A stretch of DNA of 64,000 bases from Sphingobacteriales bacterium (GCA_016219985.1 JACRJO010000025.1:90257-154256), one strand, 5' to 3'. Shown: positions 18,674-27,522, counted from the first letter of the stretch. Numbers and translations: made by a program. The notes: generated by a model from the sequence alone, not told the origin.

Positions 18674-19617
18674 AAATAATAATAGAAAAAGATCATGGAA
18701 AGAATACCGGTCAGCATCACGGTTTTGATCCAGCGGCTCAGCCGGTGAAATTCCGCAGGCGTAACGGCCGCAAAGAGTTTGGAAAAGATATAGATCAGCG
18801 GGGCGATGATCAGCAGGATACTGTAACTAACCGGGAGCCACCAGCGAAACTGTAAAACATAAAACTGGACAATCACCAGGATGGCAATCAGCACCACCAG
18901 CCAGACCGCCACATACACTTTCGACGCATTCAGTCCCCACACAATGGGCATGGTGCGGCAGCCATAGCGGGCATCTCCTTCCATGTCCTCCATATCTTTT
19001 ATAGCCTCGCGGATCAGGGAACTGATAAAGGCAAAGCCGGCATATAAAAAACCCAGCCGGACGATTTTTGTATGCTGCTCCAGGTAAACTGGGTCCACGG
19101 CTGTAAATGCCATGTGACGGGACTCCGACAAACAAAGGATCAGGATGACCCAGGCGGTCAGCAGGGAGATCAGGATGTTCCCCGATAACAATTTCCGTTT
19201 CAGGGTGGCTGAGTATCCGAACAACAGGCCCACACAGGTAAAATTGGCAACCAGGATATACCAGAGTCCCGTTTTCCAGGAAATGTAAAAACTGAGCAGG
19301 AGGCCCGTGCCGCTGAACAGGAAATGCAGGAGCATGGCCCAGCGGCGGGACACCAGCTGGTCCACCACGTTCTTCCGGGGCTTATTGACCTCATCGATAT
19401 TAATATCAAAATAGTCGTTGATAATATACCCGGCCGCAGCGATCAGTACCGATGCCACCACCAGCAGGATAAACAGTGTTCCTTGCAGGACCGGAACAGT
19501 CCCTGCTTTCTGCAACAGGGGCAACAGGATGGCCTGGTTAAATAAAACCTGGGTAAGGGCAATAAAAAAAAGATTCGGCAGTCGGATCAGTTTGAAAAAA
19601 GCGGCTGTGAACCTCAT
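18670..19617 (-). CDS. UbiA-type prenyltransferase (geranylgeranylglycerol-phosphate geranylgeranyltransferase-like)
   Basis: 315 residues from the ATG at 19615-19617 (MRFTAAFFKLIRLPN); the longer frame to 19821 overlaps the next gene and is rejected. There are 8-9 membrane segments and both prenyl-diphosphate motifs: NDYFDINIDEVNKP and KDMEDMEGD. In Bacteroidota this subgroup is usually annotated as the archaeal-type glycerolipid prenyltransferase, but menaquinone-type or other prenylation is possible. It sits in a cluster with the KdsC-type phosphatase and maf, an arrangement I recall from related genomes. Confidence 0.88.
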   Translation of the reverse strand: MRFTAAFFKLIRLPNLFFIALTQVLFNQAILLPLLQKAGTVPVLQGTLFILLVVASVLIAAAGYIINDYFDINIDEVNKPRKNVVDQLVSRRWAMLLHFLFSGTGLLLSFYISWKTGLWYILVANFTCVGLLFGYSATLKRKLLSGNILISLLTAWVILILCLSESRHMAFTAVDPVYLEQHTKIVRLGFLYAGFAFISSLIREAIKDMEDMEGDARYGCRTMPIVWGLNASKVYVAVWLVVLIAILVIVQFYVLQFRWWLPVSYSILLIIAPLIYIFSKLFAAVTPAEFHRLSRWIKTVMLTGILSMIFFYYYL

Positions 19618-19670
19618 GCAACTAATTTTGGGAAAGATACAATAGAACAATGACCTGTGAAACAGGAAAA

Positions 19671-20192
19671 TCAGCGGGAAGCCACATCGGCCCGGTACTC
19701 CCAGTGCCCGTTTATCTTCAGCACTTTTTCGATCACGTCCCGCACACAGGCCAGGCCGCCGCCGAAGGGAGAAATATAAAGGGAAACTTCTTTTACCTCG
19801 GCCACTGCATCGGCAGGACAACAGGGCAACCCGGCTGCCTGCAGCGCGGGGATATCCGGCAGGTCATCGCCCATATAAAGCACTTCTTCCTTTTTCAGTT
19901 GCTGCTCCTTCATCCAGGCCGAAAGCAGGGAGGCTTTATCAAGCACCGGCATCTGAACATCGGTAATACCTAATTTGAAAAGCCGGTCCGCCACCTGGGG
20001 TGAATTGCCCCCTGAGATCACTTTTACCCGGTAGCCGTTTTTAACAGCCATCTGCAGGGCAAACCCGTCTTTGATATTCATCCGGCGGGCCTGCAACCCG
20101 TTATCAAGTACCAGGATAGTGCTATCGGTCAGCACGCCGTCCACGTCGAAGACGAAGGCTTTGATAGATTTGAATTGGGACAGGATGTTCAT
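19671..20192 (-). CDS. kdsC: KdsC-type HAD phosphatase (3-deoxy-manno-octulosonate-8-phosphate phosphatase)
   Basis: 173 residues, normal for KdsC. HAD motif I is FDVDGVLTD (about 14-22), motif II is the SGG in VISGGNSP, and motif IV is MGDDLPD. There is no cap domain, as in tetrameric KdsC. It should remove phosphate from KDO-8-phosphate in lipopolysaccharide core synthesis. Its end is 53 bp upstream of the prenyltransferase. The upstream spacer is an 8-base tandem tract. Confidence 0.85.
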   Translation of the reverse strand: MNILSQFKSIKAFVFDVDGVLTDSTILVLDNGLQARRMNIKDGFALQMAVKNGYRVKVISGGNSPQVADRLFKLGITDVQMPVLDKASLLSAWMKEQQLKKEEVLYMGDDLPDIPALQAAGLPCCPADAVAEVKEVSLYISPFGGGLACVRDVIEKVLKINGHWEYRADVASR

Positions 20193-20203
20193 GTTGATTG
20201 GGC

Positions 20204-20283
20204 TGTTGACAGGTTAAAAGGTTGATAGGTTGATAAGTTGATACGGTCGTACTTGTAAACTTGTTAACCTATCACTTTATCAA
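20204..20283. repeat. Degenerate 8-base tandem tract with two facing halves
   Basis: Ten words of 8 bases in register. The first half is TGTTGACA, GGTTAAAA, GGTTGATA, GGTTGATA, AGTTGATA; the second half is CTTGTAAA, CTTGTTAA, CCTATCAC, TTTATCAA. The second half resembles the reverse complement of the first, so RNA from either strand could fold into a long imperfect hairpin. It fills the space between the iscX stop (8 bp away) and kdsC. Confidence 0.8.
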
Positions 20284-20291
20284 CTTAAAGT

Positions 20292-20531
20292 CTACTTTTG
20301 ATTATCACGCCACTCATACACCCACGCACTCTGGATCATTTCCAGGTGCCCTTCACTGCTTTCTTCCCTTTTCCCTTCAAAACGGGGAATTTCAAGTACC
20401 CATTCCAGCAGGTCGGTAAAACGGATCCGGTAGATCTTACCCTCGGTAAATTCATCCCCAAAACGTTCATAGAGTTTCTGCGCTATGTCTTCGTGATCGT
20501 TCCAGTGAATGGGCGGTTCAAAATGTGTCAT
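20292..20531 (-). CDS. iscX: Fe-S assembly protein IscX
   Basis: 79 residues, slightly longer than the usual 66. The family core is clear: WNDHEDIAQKLYERFGDEF, YRIRFTDLLEWVLEIPRFEG and a C-terminal IQSAWVYEW. IscX is a small acidic iron-binding partner of the cysteine desulfurase IscS. A 2Fe-2S ferredoxin gene lies just upstream on the same strand, the same pairing as at the end of isc operons, although the rest of isc is not in this window. Confidence 0.9.
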   Translation of the reverse strand: MTHFEPPIHWNDHEDIAQKLYERFGDEFTEGKIYRIRFTDLLEWVLEIPRFEGKREESSEGHLEMIQSAWVYEWRDNQK

Positions 20532-20534
20532 ACT

Positions 20535-20583
20535 ACAACTTATTACCTATAACTTAAAACTTATACCCTATAACTTACAACTT
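20535..20583. repeat. Degenerate 7-base tandem tract, 7 units
   Basis: Words ACAACTT, ATTACCT, ATAACTT, AAAACTT, ATACCCT, ATAACTT, ACAACTT in exact register. It lies between the ferredoxin stop (20587, 3 bp away) and the iscX start, occupying nearly the whole spacer. Confidence 0.85.
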
Positions 20584-20586
20584 CTC

Positions 20587-20922
20587 CTACTCTCCCAGGA
20601 ATTGGGTCTGATCCGGCAGGGTGACCTCGATCTCCCCTTCCCCCTCCATCAATAATGACTGGCAGCCCAGGCGGGAGTTCAGCCGGGGATTGAGGGCCCG
20701 GTCGATAAAATCTTCTTCCCGGTCGGACAGTTCGTCAATATGATCCATTCCTTTATCAACGTAGAGGTGACAAGTGGTGCAGGCACAAACCCCGCCACAA
20801 TTGTGGTGCAGGTCAATATCATTCTTCAGCGCTATTTCCAGGATCGACTGTCCCGGTTCCACATTCGCCAGCGTAACGGGTTCCAGCCCTTTTTGTTCAA
20901 ACTTGAATTTAATCGTGTACAT
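20587..20922 (-). CDS. fdx: 2Fe-2S ferredoxin (adrenodoxin/Isc type)
   Basis: 111 residues from the ATG at 20920-20922 (MYTIKFKFEQKG); a start nine codons upstream is possible. The cluster cysteines are in CGGVCACTTCHLYV, with the fourth in RLGCQSLL. This is the vertebrate/Isc-type plant-like fold with DEL...DREEDFIDRA between. It supplies electrons for Fe-S cluster assembly or for oxygenases. The iscX gene lies downstream, separated by the heptad tract. Confidence 0.9.
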   Translation of the reverse strand: MYTIKFKFEQKGLEPVTLANVEPGQSILEIALKNDIDLHHNCGGVCACTTCHLYVDKGMDHIDELSDREEDFIDRALNPRLNSRLGCQSLLMEGEGEIEVTLPDQTQFLGE

Positions 20923-20995
20923 CAGTTCAGTTTTCGTTTCGGGTAGCAAATTTATCTGAAAAAGGCCGAAACGGTTTACTTGTTCCGGAAATACC

Positions 20996-21757
20996 TCAAT
21001 CCCCCTGCTGAATACTATGGGTCATCAGCAGGTAAATTTCTTTCAGCTGCGGATGCGCATTCAGTAATTCCAGGTGTTTTTGGATGGTCTCCCGGTCATG
21101 CCGGGTGGCGGGCCCGGTCTGGGCATCTTTCGGGGAGATTTCTTTGAGCCGGAGCGCCGTTTCTTCAATCAGCGGTACTAATTGCCGGAAATCAAGCCCC
21201 TCTTCCTGGCAATAATCCGCCGCCAGTTTGTACAGATGGTTGGTAAAATTGCTGACCAGTACAGCCGCTAAATGCAGTTTCGCCCGGTCCTCGTTACCGG
21301 CCTCGGCCACCTGTTCCGGCGAAATGGAACGGGCCAGTGCGGAGAGTTTGGTCCTGGTCTCTTCATCATTTCCATCCACATAAAGCGGGATCTCCGGGAG
21401 ACTGGTCATCTCCGTACGCAAGCTTTGCAGGGGATAAAAAACGCCGTAATGAGCTGTTACATTTTTTAATACCTCCTTGGGAACAGAAGCTGCCGTATGG
21501 GCCACCACTTTACCCGGCAATTTCAGGTCTTCTGTCACTTCCGGTATGGCATCATCACTGACGGCAATAATGTAAACATCCGCCTGTTTATTGATGGTGC
21601 TCTTGTAATTGGTGGATTCTGTGTCCCATTCATAAGCCAGTTCCGAGGCGGCTTTGGCATTGCGGCTGAGTATCTGAACAATCTTATGTCCTGCAGCTTT
21701 GAATTTTCTACCCAAAACAGCCGCTACATTTCCGGAACCGATGATCACGATATCCAT
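20996..21757 (-). CDS. Rossmann-fold DUF2520 reductase-like protein
   Basis: 253 residues. The N-terminal dinucleotide motif is GSGNVAAVLGRKFKAAGH (about 7-24), followed by YIIAVSDDAIPEV. The C-terminal half is the helical DUF2520 domain (KLHLAAVLVSNFTNHLYKLA), related to 6-phosphogluconate and ketopantoate reductase C-domains. The substrate is unknown. It heads the minus-strand cluster that ends with maf. It is divergent from the alpha/beta hydrolase with 80 bp between starts. Confidence 0.87.
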   Translation of the reverse strand: MDIVIIGSGNVAAVLGRKFKAAGHKIVQILSRNAKAASELAYEWDTESTNYKSTINKQADVYIIAVSDDAIPEVTEDLKLPGKVVAHTAASVPKEVLKNVTAHYGVFYPLQSLRTEMTSLPEIPLYVDGNDEETRTKLSALARSISPEQVAEAGNEDRAKLHLAAVLVSNFTNHLYKLAADYCQEEGLDFRQLVPLIEETALRLKEISPKDAQTGPATRHDRETIQKHLELLNAHPQLKEIYLLMTHSIQQGD

Positions 21758-21824
21758 AGTTACGCTCCTGGTTTAATCCTGAACAGGAGTTTTTATCCCC
21801 TGTACAGTATAAAAAATCATCGCT

Positions 21825-21832
21825 TACTTTTG
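21825..21832 (+). promoter_or_regulatory. -7 promoter element right before a start codon
   Basis: TACTTTTG matches the Bacteroidota -7 consensus TAnnTTTG exactly. It ends six bases before the ATG at 21838, so transcription would begin at or next to the start codon (leaderless). No clear TTG is seen at the -33 spacing, so this is tentative. Confidence 0.4.
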
Positions 21833-21837
21833 CGGAT

Positions 21838-22680
21838 ATGAAATTGGCGCAGCGTTTAGCGATCCGTTATATCAGGACAAAATTCAAACTTCTTTCGGTG
21901 CTCTCCAAAAAGAAAGCGGCGGAAAAGGCTTTTACCTTGTTTTGTACCCCGCAGCGGCGTAACCGGAAGAAGCCCCCCAGAATATTCGAAGAGGCGGAAA
22001 CCCTGCAATTCAGGCTGGAGGGGAGCCTGGTCAAAGGCTGGCGCTGGAACCATCCTGCTGACCGGAAAGTGTTGATCATTCACGGTTTTGAATCCACCGT
22101 AGTTAATTTCGACCGCTACATCAGGCCCCTGGTTAAAAAAGGCTATGAAGTACTCGCATTTGACGCACCCGGGCATGGGCGAAGCGGCGGCAAACAGATC
22201 AATGCCCCCTTATACAGGAAAATGATCCTCGAAATAAATAAACAGTATGGACCGGTCCAGTCCTTCATGGCCCATTCCTTTGGCGGGCTAGCGGTAAGCC
22301 TGGCGCTGGAAGAGATCAGTCATACCCCTGATTACAGGCTGGTGCTGATCGCGCCGGCCACCGAAACCACGACCGCTATTGATACATTTTTTCATTTCCT
22401 TCAACTGGACCCGGCCATCCGGCCCGCATTCGAAAAACTGATCCTAAAAAAGGGAGGCGTCAGCCCGGCCTGGTATTCGGTCCGGAGAGCCATGAGAAAT
22501 ATACGGGCCCGCGTGTTGTGGGTGCATGATGAAGACGATGATACCACACCGCTGAAAGACGCGCTGCAGGTAAAAGCGGATGAACACCCGAATATTGAAT
22601 TTGTGATCACGAAGGGATTGGGGCACCGGAGGATATACCGGGACAATAATGTAACAAAGAAAATCATTGACTTTTTATAG
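21838..22680 (+). CDS. Alpha/beta hydrolase
   Basis: 280 residues. The elements are the oxyanion stretch HGFESTVVNF (about 81-90), FDAPGHGRS, nucleophile elbow AHSFGG, acid region WVHDEDDDTTP and the catalytic His in GLGHRRIYRD. There is no signal peptide, so it is cytoplasmic. The basic N-terminus (about 1-45) precedes the fold. It is probably an esterase or acyl hydrolase of the lysophospholipase type; the substrate is unknown. Confidence 0.88.
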   Translation: MKLAQRLAIRYIRTKFKLLSVLSKKKAAEKAFTLFCTPQRRNRKKPPRIFEEAETLQFRLEGSLVKGWRWNHPADRKVLIIHGFESTVVNFDRYIRPLVKKGYEVLAFDAPGHGRSGGKQINAPLYRKMILEINKQYGPVQSFMAHSFGGLAVSLALEEISHTPDYRLVLIAPATETTTAIDTFFHFLQLDPAIRPAFEKLILKKGGVSPAWYSVRRAMRNIRARVLWVHDEDDDTTPLKDALQVKADEHPNIEFVITKGLGHRRIYRDNNVTKKIIDFL

Positions 22681-22928
22681 GACTCTAACTGGCAGGTTAA
22701 GTCGTGGTTAATACATTTTACCACATAGGTACTTAGAAACATATAGAGTTCGCGTAGTTCTAATGCTTAGTTGTCAGGGCCTCCTGCGAGACTGCTATTT
22801 AAAAAAGAAGCCCCTTCAAAAAATTCAGGCTGATCTCTTCCCTGAAGCCCCAACTACCCACTTTCTACTCCCCGCTCCCCCGAAGAATACGACAGTTCCT
22901 TCAATCCCAACTTATTCTTAGAAGGTCC

Positions 22929-22963
22929 CGACTACCGACTACAGACTACAGACTACAGACTAC
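22929..22963. repeat. Degenerate 7-base tandem tract, 5 units
   Basis: CGACTAC twice then AGACTAC three times, in exact register, 5 bp after the palindrome TTCTTAGAA. Confidence 0.85.
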
Positions 22964-23023
22964 CCCTACACCCCCGGGAAAGCACGATATGACACTCAAT
23001 TCCCAAATGATCCTTGGAAGGCC

Positions 23024-23051
23024 CTATTCACTATTCACCATTCACCTATTT
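23024..23051. repeat. Degenerate 7-base tandem tract, 4 units
   Basis: CTATTCA, CTATTCA, CCATTCA, CCTATTT in register, 2 bp after CCTTGGAAGG and 30 bp before the SGNH hydrolase start. Confidence 0.7.
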
Positions 23052-23081
23052 ACATTAATTTCCCCTCCAATTCAATCCAAC

Positions 23082-23684
23082 ATGCCATTCACCTACCTCG
23101 CACTCGGCGATTCGTACACCATCGGCGAACAAGTGCCTTTTGAAGAAAACTATCCAAACCAGGCAGTACAAATGCTCCGGGAAAAAGGACTGGCCTTTCA
23201 TGCTCCTGAGATCCTGGCACGCACCGGCTGGACCACGGAAGAACTGCAGGCAGGGATCGATCAGCATCATTTTCTTCCCCAATATGATTTTGTCAGCTTA
23301 TTGATCGGGGTCAATAACCAATACCGCGGGCACAGCGCAGAAGATTATGAAAAACCTTTTGAAACGCTACTGAAACAGGCGCTGGCTTTTGCCGGCAATC
23401 AGCGGGAAAGAGTAGCCGTTCTCTCCATTCCCGACTGGGGTTGCACTCCTTTTGCCGCAAATCATGACCCGGCCAGGATCAAAGAGGAAATTAACCGTTT
23501 TAATGAGGTGAATAAACGGATCGCCGGCAAACTCGGGATACATTATATATATATCACCGGCTGGACCCGGGAAGCCGTCTCCGATCCTTCCCTGCTGGCG
23601 ACAGACGGATTGCATCCTTCCGGCAAGGAATACAGGCGATGGGCAACCGAAGTAGCCGGTTATTTCAGCACGCAACTATCGTGA
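23082..23684 (+). CDS. SGNH/GDSL hydrolase
   Basis: 200 residues from the ATG at 23082 (MPFTYLALGDSYTIGE). The frame extends upstream to 22989, but that part crosses a heptad tract and is rejected. All family blocks are present: GDSY with the nucleophile Ser, the Gly of RTGWTT, Asn in GVNNQYRG, and DGLHPS with catalytic Asp and His. There is no signal peptide. It is likely an esterase or lysophospholipase-type enzyme; the substrate is unknown. Confidence 0.9.
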   Translation: MPFTYLALGDSYTIGEQVPFEENYPNQAVQMLREKGLAFHAPEILARTGWTTEELQAGIDQHHFLPQYDFVSLLIGVNNQYRGHSAEDYEKPFETLLKQALAFAGNQRERVAVLSIPDWGCTPFAANHDPARIKEEINRFNEVNKRIAGKLGIHYIYITGWTREAVSDPSLLATDGLHPSGKEYRRWATEVAGYFSTQLS

Positions 23685-23788
23685 ACATCAGGAAGATAAC
23701 CGGGTAAGGAAGATCGCCCGGGGCGCTTGTTTTAAGTAAAGAAAAAAATCTTTCCGGAAAAATTTATTATCCTTGTCCTAACTTGCGG

Positions 23789-23807
23789 CCGCTGAAAAGC
23801 GGTTTTT
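23789..23807 (+). terminator. Short hairpin with T-tract upstream of topA
   Basis: Stem CCGCT/AGCGG, loop GAAA, followed by TTTTT. It lies about 100 bp after the SGNH hydrolase and 55 bp before topA, so it may end the former or attenuate the latter. Confidence 0.45.
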
Positions 23808-23862
23808 GTATATAAATCAAGCGCAAAAAAGCACGGTAGTCTGATAAAATACAGTATCCCTT

Positions 23863-26484
23863 ATGGCGAAAAATTTATTGATTGTAGAGAGCCCTGCGAA
23901 AGCTAAAACGATTGAGAAGATCCTGGGTAAAGACTTCCAGGTGAAGAGTTGTTTCGGCCATATCCGTGACCTTGAAAAGGCCGGAATGGGGATTAATATT
24001 GAAAAGAATTTTGAACCCAGCTATATCGTCCCCGCTGATAAAGAACGGGTGGTGAACGAATTGAAATCCCTCGCAAAGAAATCGGATGAGGTCTGGCTGG
24101 CAACGGATGAGGACCGCGAGGGGGAAGCCATCAGCTGGCATTTATGTGAGGTACTGGGACTTGATCCCCGGTCCACCAAGCGGATCGTATTCCATGAGAT
24201 CACCAAACCCGCTATCCAGGCGGCCGTGCAGAATCCCCGCAAACTGGATATGAACCTCGTAATGGCGCAGCAGGCGCGCAGGATCCTCGACCGGATCGTG
24301 GGCTTTGAACTCAGCCCCGTGCTCTGGCGCAAGATGAGCATGCGCAATAACCTCAGCGCCGGCCGGGTGCAGAGTGTGGCCGTTCGCCTGATCGCGGAAC
24401 GGGAAAGGGAGATCAACGCTTTTGTCCCGGTCAGCACTTTTAAAATCGAAGCGCTGTTTACTGCAAAAGATGTTACCGGGAAGAATGTAAGTTTTGCTGC
24501 TGAGGGGAAAAAGCAGAATACAGCGACTGACGCAGAACAATTCCTGGAAAGTTGTAAAGGGGCCGGTTATAAGGTTAACGATATACAGGTCAGACCCGGC
24601 AAACGCTCCCCCGCCCCGCCCTTCACCACTTCCACCCTGCAACAGGAAGCCTCCCGCAAGTTAGGATACGGTGTTTCCCGGACCATGCAGATCGCACAGC
24701 GGCTTTATGAGAACGGTTATATTACCTATATGCGTACCGATAGTGTGAACCTGAGCAATACCGCCTTAGGGGATATCACGAATACGGTGAAAAGCATGTA
24801 TGGCGAAGATTATCACCAGTTCCGCAAATTCAAAAACAAGAACGAAAGCGCCCAGGAAGCGCACGAAGCCATCCGTCCCACTTATATGAGCAACAGCTCG
24901 GTAAAGGAACCGGAATGGCAGCGGCTGTATGAACTGATCTGGAAACGGACCATGGCTTGCCAGATGGCCGATGCGGAACTCGAAAAAACCACGGCCAAAA
25001 TTGAAATCTCCACGAATAAAGAAGAACTCACTGCCAGCGGGGAAGTACTGAAATTCGACGGCTTCCTGAAAGTGTACCGCGAAGACTGGGATGATGATGA
25101 TACGGATGAAGCCGGTCCTGCAGCAAACACGGATGAGGGTATGCTGCCCCCGTTAACCGTGGGCCAGTCCCTGCCGCTGAATGAAATGAAAGCCACGGAA
25201 CGGTTCAGCCGTCCCCTGCCCCGCTATACAGAAGCTTCCCTGGTTAAAAAACTGGAAGAGCTCGGTATCGGCCGGCCGTCCACCTATGCCCCTACGATCT
25301 CCACCATTTTGAAGAGAGGATATGTGGAGAAAAGGGATAAAGAAGGTACCCGCCGCGATTTCCAGGTGTTCTTACTGAAGAAAGATAAAGTGAGTAAACT
25401 GATGGAACAGGAAAACACCGGCGCGGAAAAATCCAAATTATTTCCCTCAGACCTGGGCCTGGTGGTGACCGACTTCCTGAAGCAATACTTCGATGATATC
25501 ATGGATTACAGTTTCACGGCGCGGATCGAAGAAGAGTTTGATGAAGTGGCGGAGGGCAAGATGAAGTGGAACAAAATGATCCATGATTTCTATGATCCTT
25601 TTAAAAAGGATGTGGACAATACTATTGAAAATGCAGAACGCATCAAGGGGGAAAGAGAACTCGGTGTGGACCCGGACAGCGGCAAACCCGTCGTGGCCCG
25701 GATGGGCCGTTACGGCCCCATGATCCAGATCGGGGAAGCCAACGATGAGGAGAAACCCCGTTTTGCCAAAATACCGACCGGGCAGAGTATCGAGACCATT
25801 ACGTTTGATGAAGCCATGGGACTTTTTGGGGCGCAGGGCAGTATGGGGCTATACGAGGAAAAAGAAGTTTCGGTGAATGTGGGCCGTTTTGGTCCCTATG
25901 TAAAATGGGGCGATGAATTTGTCTCCCTGCCCAAGGGAACGGATCTCTCCACCGTCGACTTTGACAAAGCCGTCCATTATATAAAGGAAAAGCAAAAAGC
26001 CGATGCACCGGTGGGCAGTTATGAAGGCAAACCCGTCACCAAGGGTACCGGTCGTTTTGGTCCTTATATCAAATGGGATGGCATGTTCATCAATGTGCCG
26101 AGGCGGTACAATTTCGCAAAGCTGAACCAGGCGGAGATGGATGAACTAATCGACGCGAAAGTGAAGAAAGAAGCCAACCGCTATATCCAGCGCTGGCCCG
26201 AGGACAAGATATCCCTGGAAAATGCCCGCTGGGGTCCCATTATCAAGTTTGGTAAGAAGATCATCCGCATTCCGAAAAAAGCGGACGATACCCGTTATAC
26301 GCCGGAGGAAGCTGCTGAATTTACGATTGAGCAGGTAAAAGCCTTTATTGAGAAGGAAGTTCCCGGTGCATTTACCAAAAAATCTAAAGGAACGGCAAAA
26401 AAATCAGCCACAAAAAAAACAGCGACGAAGAAAGCCCCGGCGAAAAAAGCAGCGGTGAAGAAGAAAGCGGCGAAGAAAAAATAA
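23863..26484 (+). CDS. topA: DNA topoisomerase I (type IA)
   Basis: 873 residues. The N-terminal Toprim domain begins LLIVESPAKAKTIEKIL and has the acidic DEDREGEA motif; the catalytic tyrosine is Tyr289 in GYITYMRTDS. It relaxes negative supercoils. The C-terminal region has no zinc fingers but holds repeated GRFGPYVKWG / GRFGPYIKWD modules. It ends in a Lys/Ala-rich tail of about 35 residues (KKA/KKT repeats) like those of histone H1-like proteins, probably for nonspecific DNA binding. Confidence 0.97.
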   Translation: MAKNLLIVESPAKAKTIEKILGKDFQVKSCFGHIRDLEKAGMGINIEKNFEPSYIVPADKERVVNELKSLAKKSDEVWLATDEDREGEAISWHLCEVLGLDPRSTKRIVFHEITKPAIQAAVQNPRKLDMNLVMAQQARRILDRIVGFELSPVLWRKMSMRNNLSAGRVQSVAVRLIAEREREINAFVPVSTFKIEALFTAKDVTGKNVSFAAEGKKQNTATDAEQFLESCKGAGYKVNDIQVRPGKRSPAPPFTTSTLQQEASRKLGYGVSRTMQIAQRLYENGYITYMRTDSVNLSNTALGDITNTVKSMYGEDYHQFRKFKNKNESAQEAHEAIRPTYMSNSSVKEPEWQRLYELIWKRTMACQMADAELEKTTAKIEISTNKEELTASGEVLKFDGFLKVYREDWDDDDTDEAGPAANTDEGMLPPLTVGQSLPLNEMKATERFSRPLPRYTEASLVKKLEELGIGRPSTYAPTISTILKRGYVEKRDKEGTRRDFQVFLLKKDKVSKLMEQENTGAEKSKLFPSDLGLVVTDFLKQYFDDIMDYSFTARIEEEFDEVAEGKMKWNKMIHDFYDPFKKDVDNTIENAERIKGERELGVDPDSGKPVVARMGRYGPMIQIGEANDEEKPRFAKIPTGQSIETITFDEAMGLFGAQGSMGLYEEKEVSVNVGRFGPYVKWGDEFVSLPKGTDLSTVDFDKAVHYIKEKQKADAPVGSYEGKPVTKGTGRFGPYIKWDGMFINVPRRYNFAKLNQAEMDELIDAKVKKEANRYIQRWPEDKISLENARWGPIIKFGKKIIRIPKKADDTRYTPEEAAEFTIEQVKAFIEKEVPGAFTKKSKGTAKKSATKKTATKKAPAKKAAVKKKAAKKK

Positions 26485-26714
26485 AAGCAGCCCTGATTAT
26501 CATTGCATCCATCTTTCGGAAGAATAGTATTTACTTTACCTGTAACACCAACCGACAAGTTACGATAAGAGAAAATGCAGGCTTCCAATAATGGCAAAGG
26601 TCTGAGTTGTTGTACCTGTTTATTTTCAAATCAGTATTTATAACTGATGAATAATTGCCGACTACCCGACTGGCACCAGGCTGAGAAATTATCCTCACAG
26701 TCTGAATTTTCATT

Positions 26715-26722
26715 TATACTTG
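26715..26722 (+). promoter_or_regulatory. Near-consensus -7 element next to a start codon
   Basis: TATACTTG matches TAnnTTTG except at one base and ends four bases before the ATG at 26727, again suggesting a leaderless or nearly leaderless mRNA. No TTG was found at the expected distance. Confidence 0.3.
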
Positions 26723-26726
26723 CGAA

Positions 26727-27473
26727 ATGAAACGCTCCTACTGGGAAAAAATCGCCCCCACTTACGGGGATGAAATATTTGATGTGCTGCACAACGATAA
26801 GAAAGCCCTGATCCGCAAGGTCATTGAAAAGAATGCGTCGAAGAAAAAAACCGTGATCGATATTGGCTGCGCCATTGGCAAATGGCTGCCGGTGCTCGCC
26901 CCCGCTTTTAAGAAAGTGGTGGCCCTGGATATTTCGGCAAAAAACCTGGAGATCGCCCGGTCCTTATACCCGCAGTATAAAAATGTGGATTTCGTACGTG
27001 CGGATATGAGCGGTAAAAAAACCAGGGTGGCAGCCTGTGATTTCGGGATCTGTATCAATGCCATCCTGACGCCGGACAAGAAAGACCGCGATCTGTTCTT
27101 CGCCTCCCTCGGCGCCTGTATTAAGAAAGGCGGGCGGATCGTGATCACCGTCCCTTCACTCGAATCCTTCCTGCTGACCAGCATTATCCAGCAGCGGTAT
27201 AAAATCGACCCGCGTTTATTCCCGGCCGAGAAAAACAGCCGGGAAGCCTTGCGCAAATGGAATAATATCCGCCAGGGTAATGCCGATATTGATGAAATAC
27301 CGCATAAACATTACCTCCGGGAAGAACTGCAACTATTACTCGCCGAAGCCGGTTTCGAGGCGGAGGAATTCCAAAAAATAGAATACGACTGGACCACTGA
27401 ATTCCATCACCCGCCCGCACAGCTGAAGGAGCCAAGGCCATGGGATTGGATGGTAGTTGGGAGAAGAAAGTAA
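26727..27473 (+). CDS. Class I SAM-dependent methyltransferase
   Basis: 248 residues. SAM motif I is VIDIGCAIGKWLPVLA (about 43-58), followed by VVALDIS with the acidic ribose-binding residue, then VRADMSG and an ILTPDKKDRD region. The acceptor is unknown. No membrane segments. The TAA stop (27471-27473) is part of a GTAAGAA heptad tract that continues into the spacer. Confidence 0.85.
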   Translation: MKRSYWEKIAPTYGDEIFDVLHNDKKALIRKVIEKNASKKKTVIDIGCAIGKWLPVLAPAFKKVVALDISAKNLEIARSLYPQYKNVDFVRADMSGKKTRVAACDFGICINAILTPDKKDRDLFFASLGACIKKGGRIVITVPSLESFLLTSIIQQRYKIDPRLFPAEKNSREALRKWNNIRQGNADIDEIPHKHYLREELQLLLAEAGFEAEEFQKIEYDWTTEFHHPPAQLKEPRPWDWMVVGRRK

Positions 27474-27506
27474 GAAGTAAGAACCAAGAACCTAAGAAAC
27501 AAGAAC
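27470..27506. repeat. Degenerate 7-base tract overlapping a stop codon
   Basis: Words GTAAGAA, GTAAGAA, CCAAGAA, then CCTAAGAA and ACAAGAA with one extra base. The first word contains the methyltransferase TAA stop. Confidence 0.7.
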
Positions 27507-27522
27507 CAAAAAAATTCTAACC

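Larger units (their letters stand above)
22681..23081. other. 401-bp intergenic region with three short tandem tracts
   Basis: No gene is supported. It holds a weak 8-base tract at about 22720-22775 (ACCACATA, GGTACTTA, GAAACATA, TAGAGTTC). A 7-base tract is at 22929-22963 and another at 23024-23051. Each 7-base tract is preceded by a small palindrome: TTCTTAGAA at 22915-22923 and CCTTGGAAGG at 23012-23021. Confidence 0.7.

Noticed and set aside
19618..19821. Longer start of the UbiA prenyltransferase
   Set aside because: The extension overlaps kdsC and lacks membrane character.
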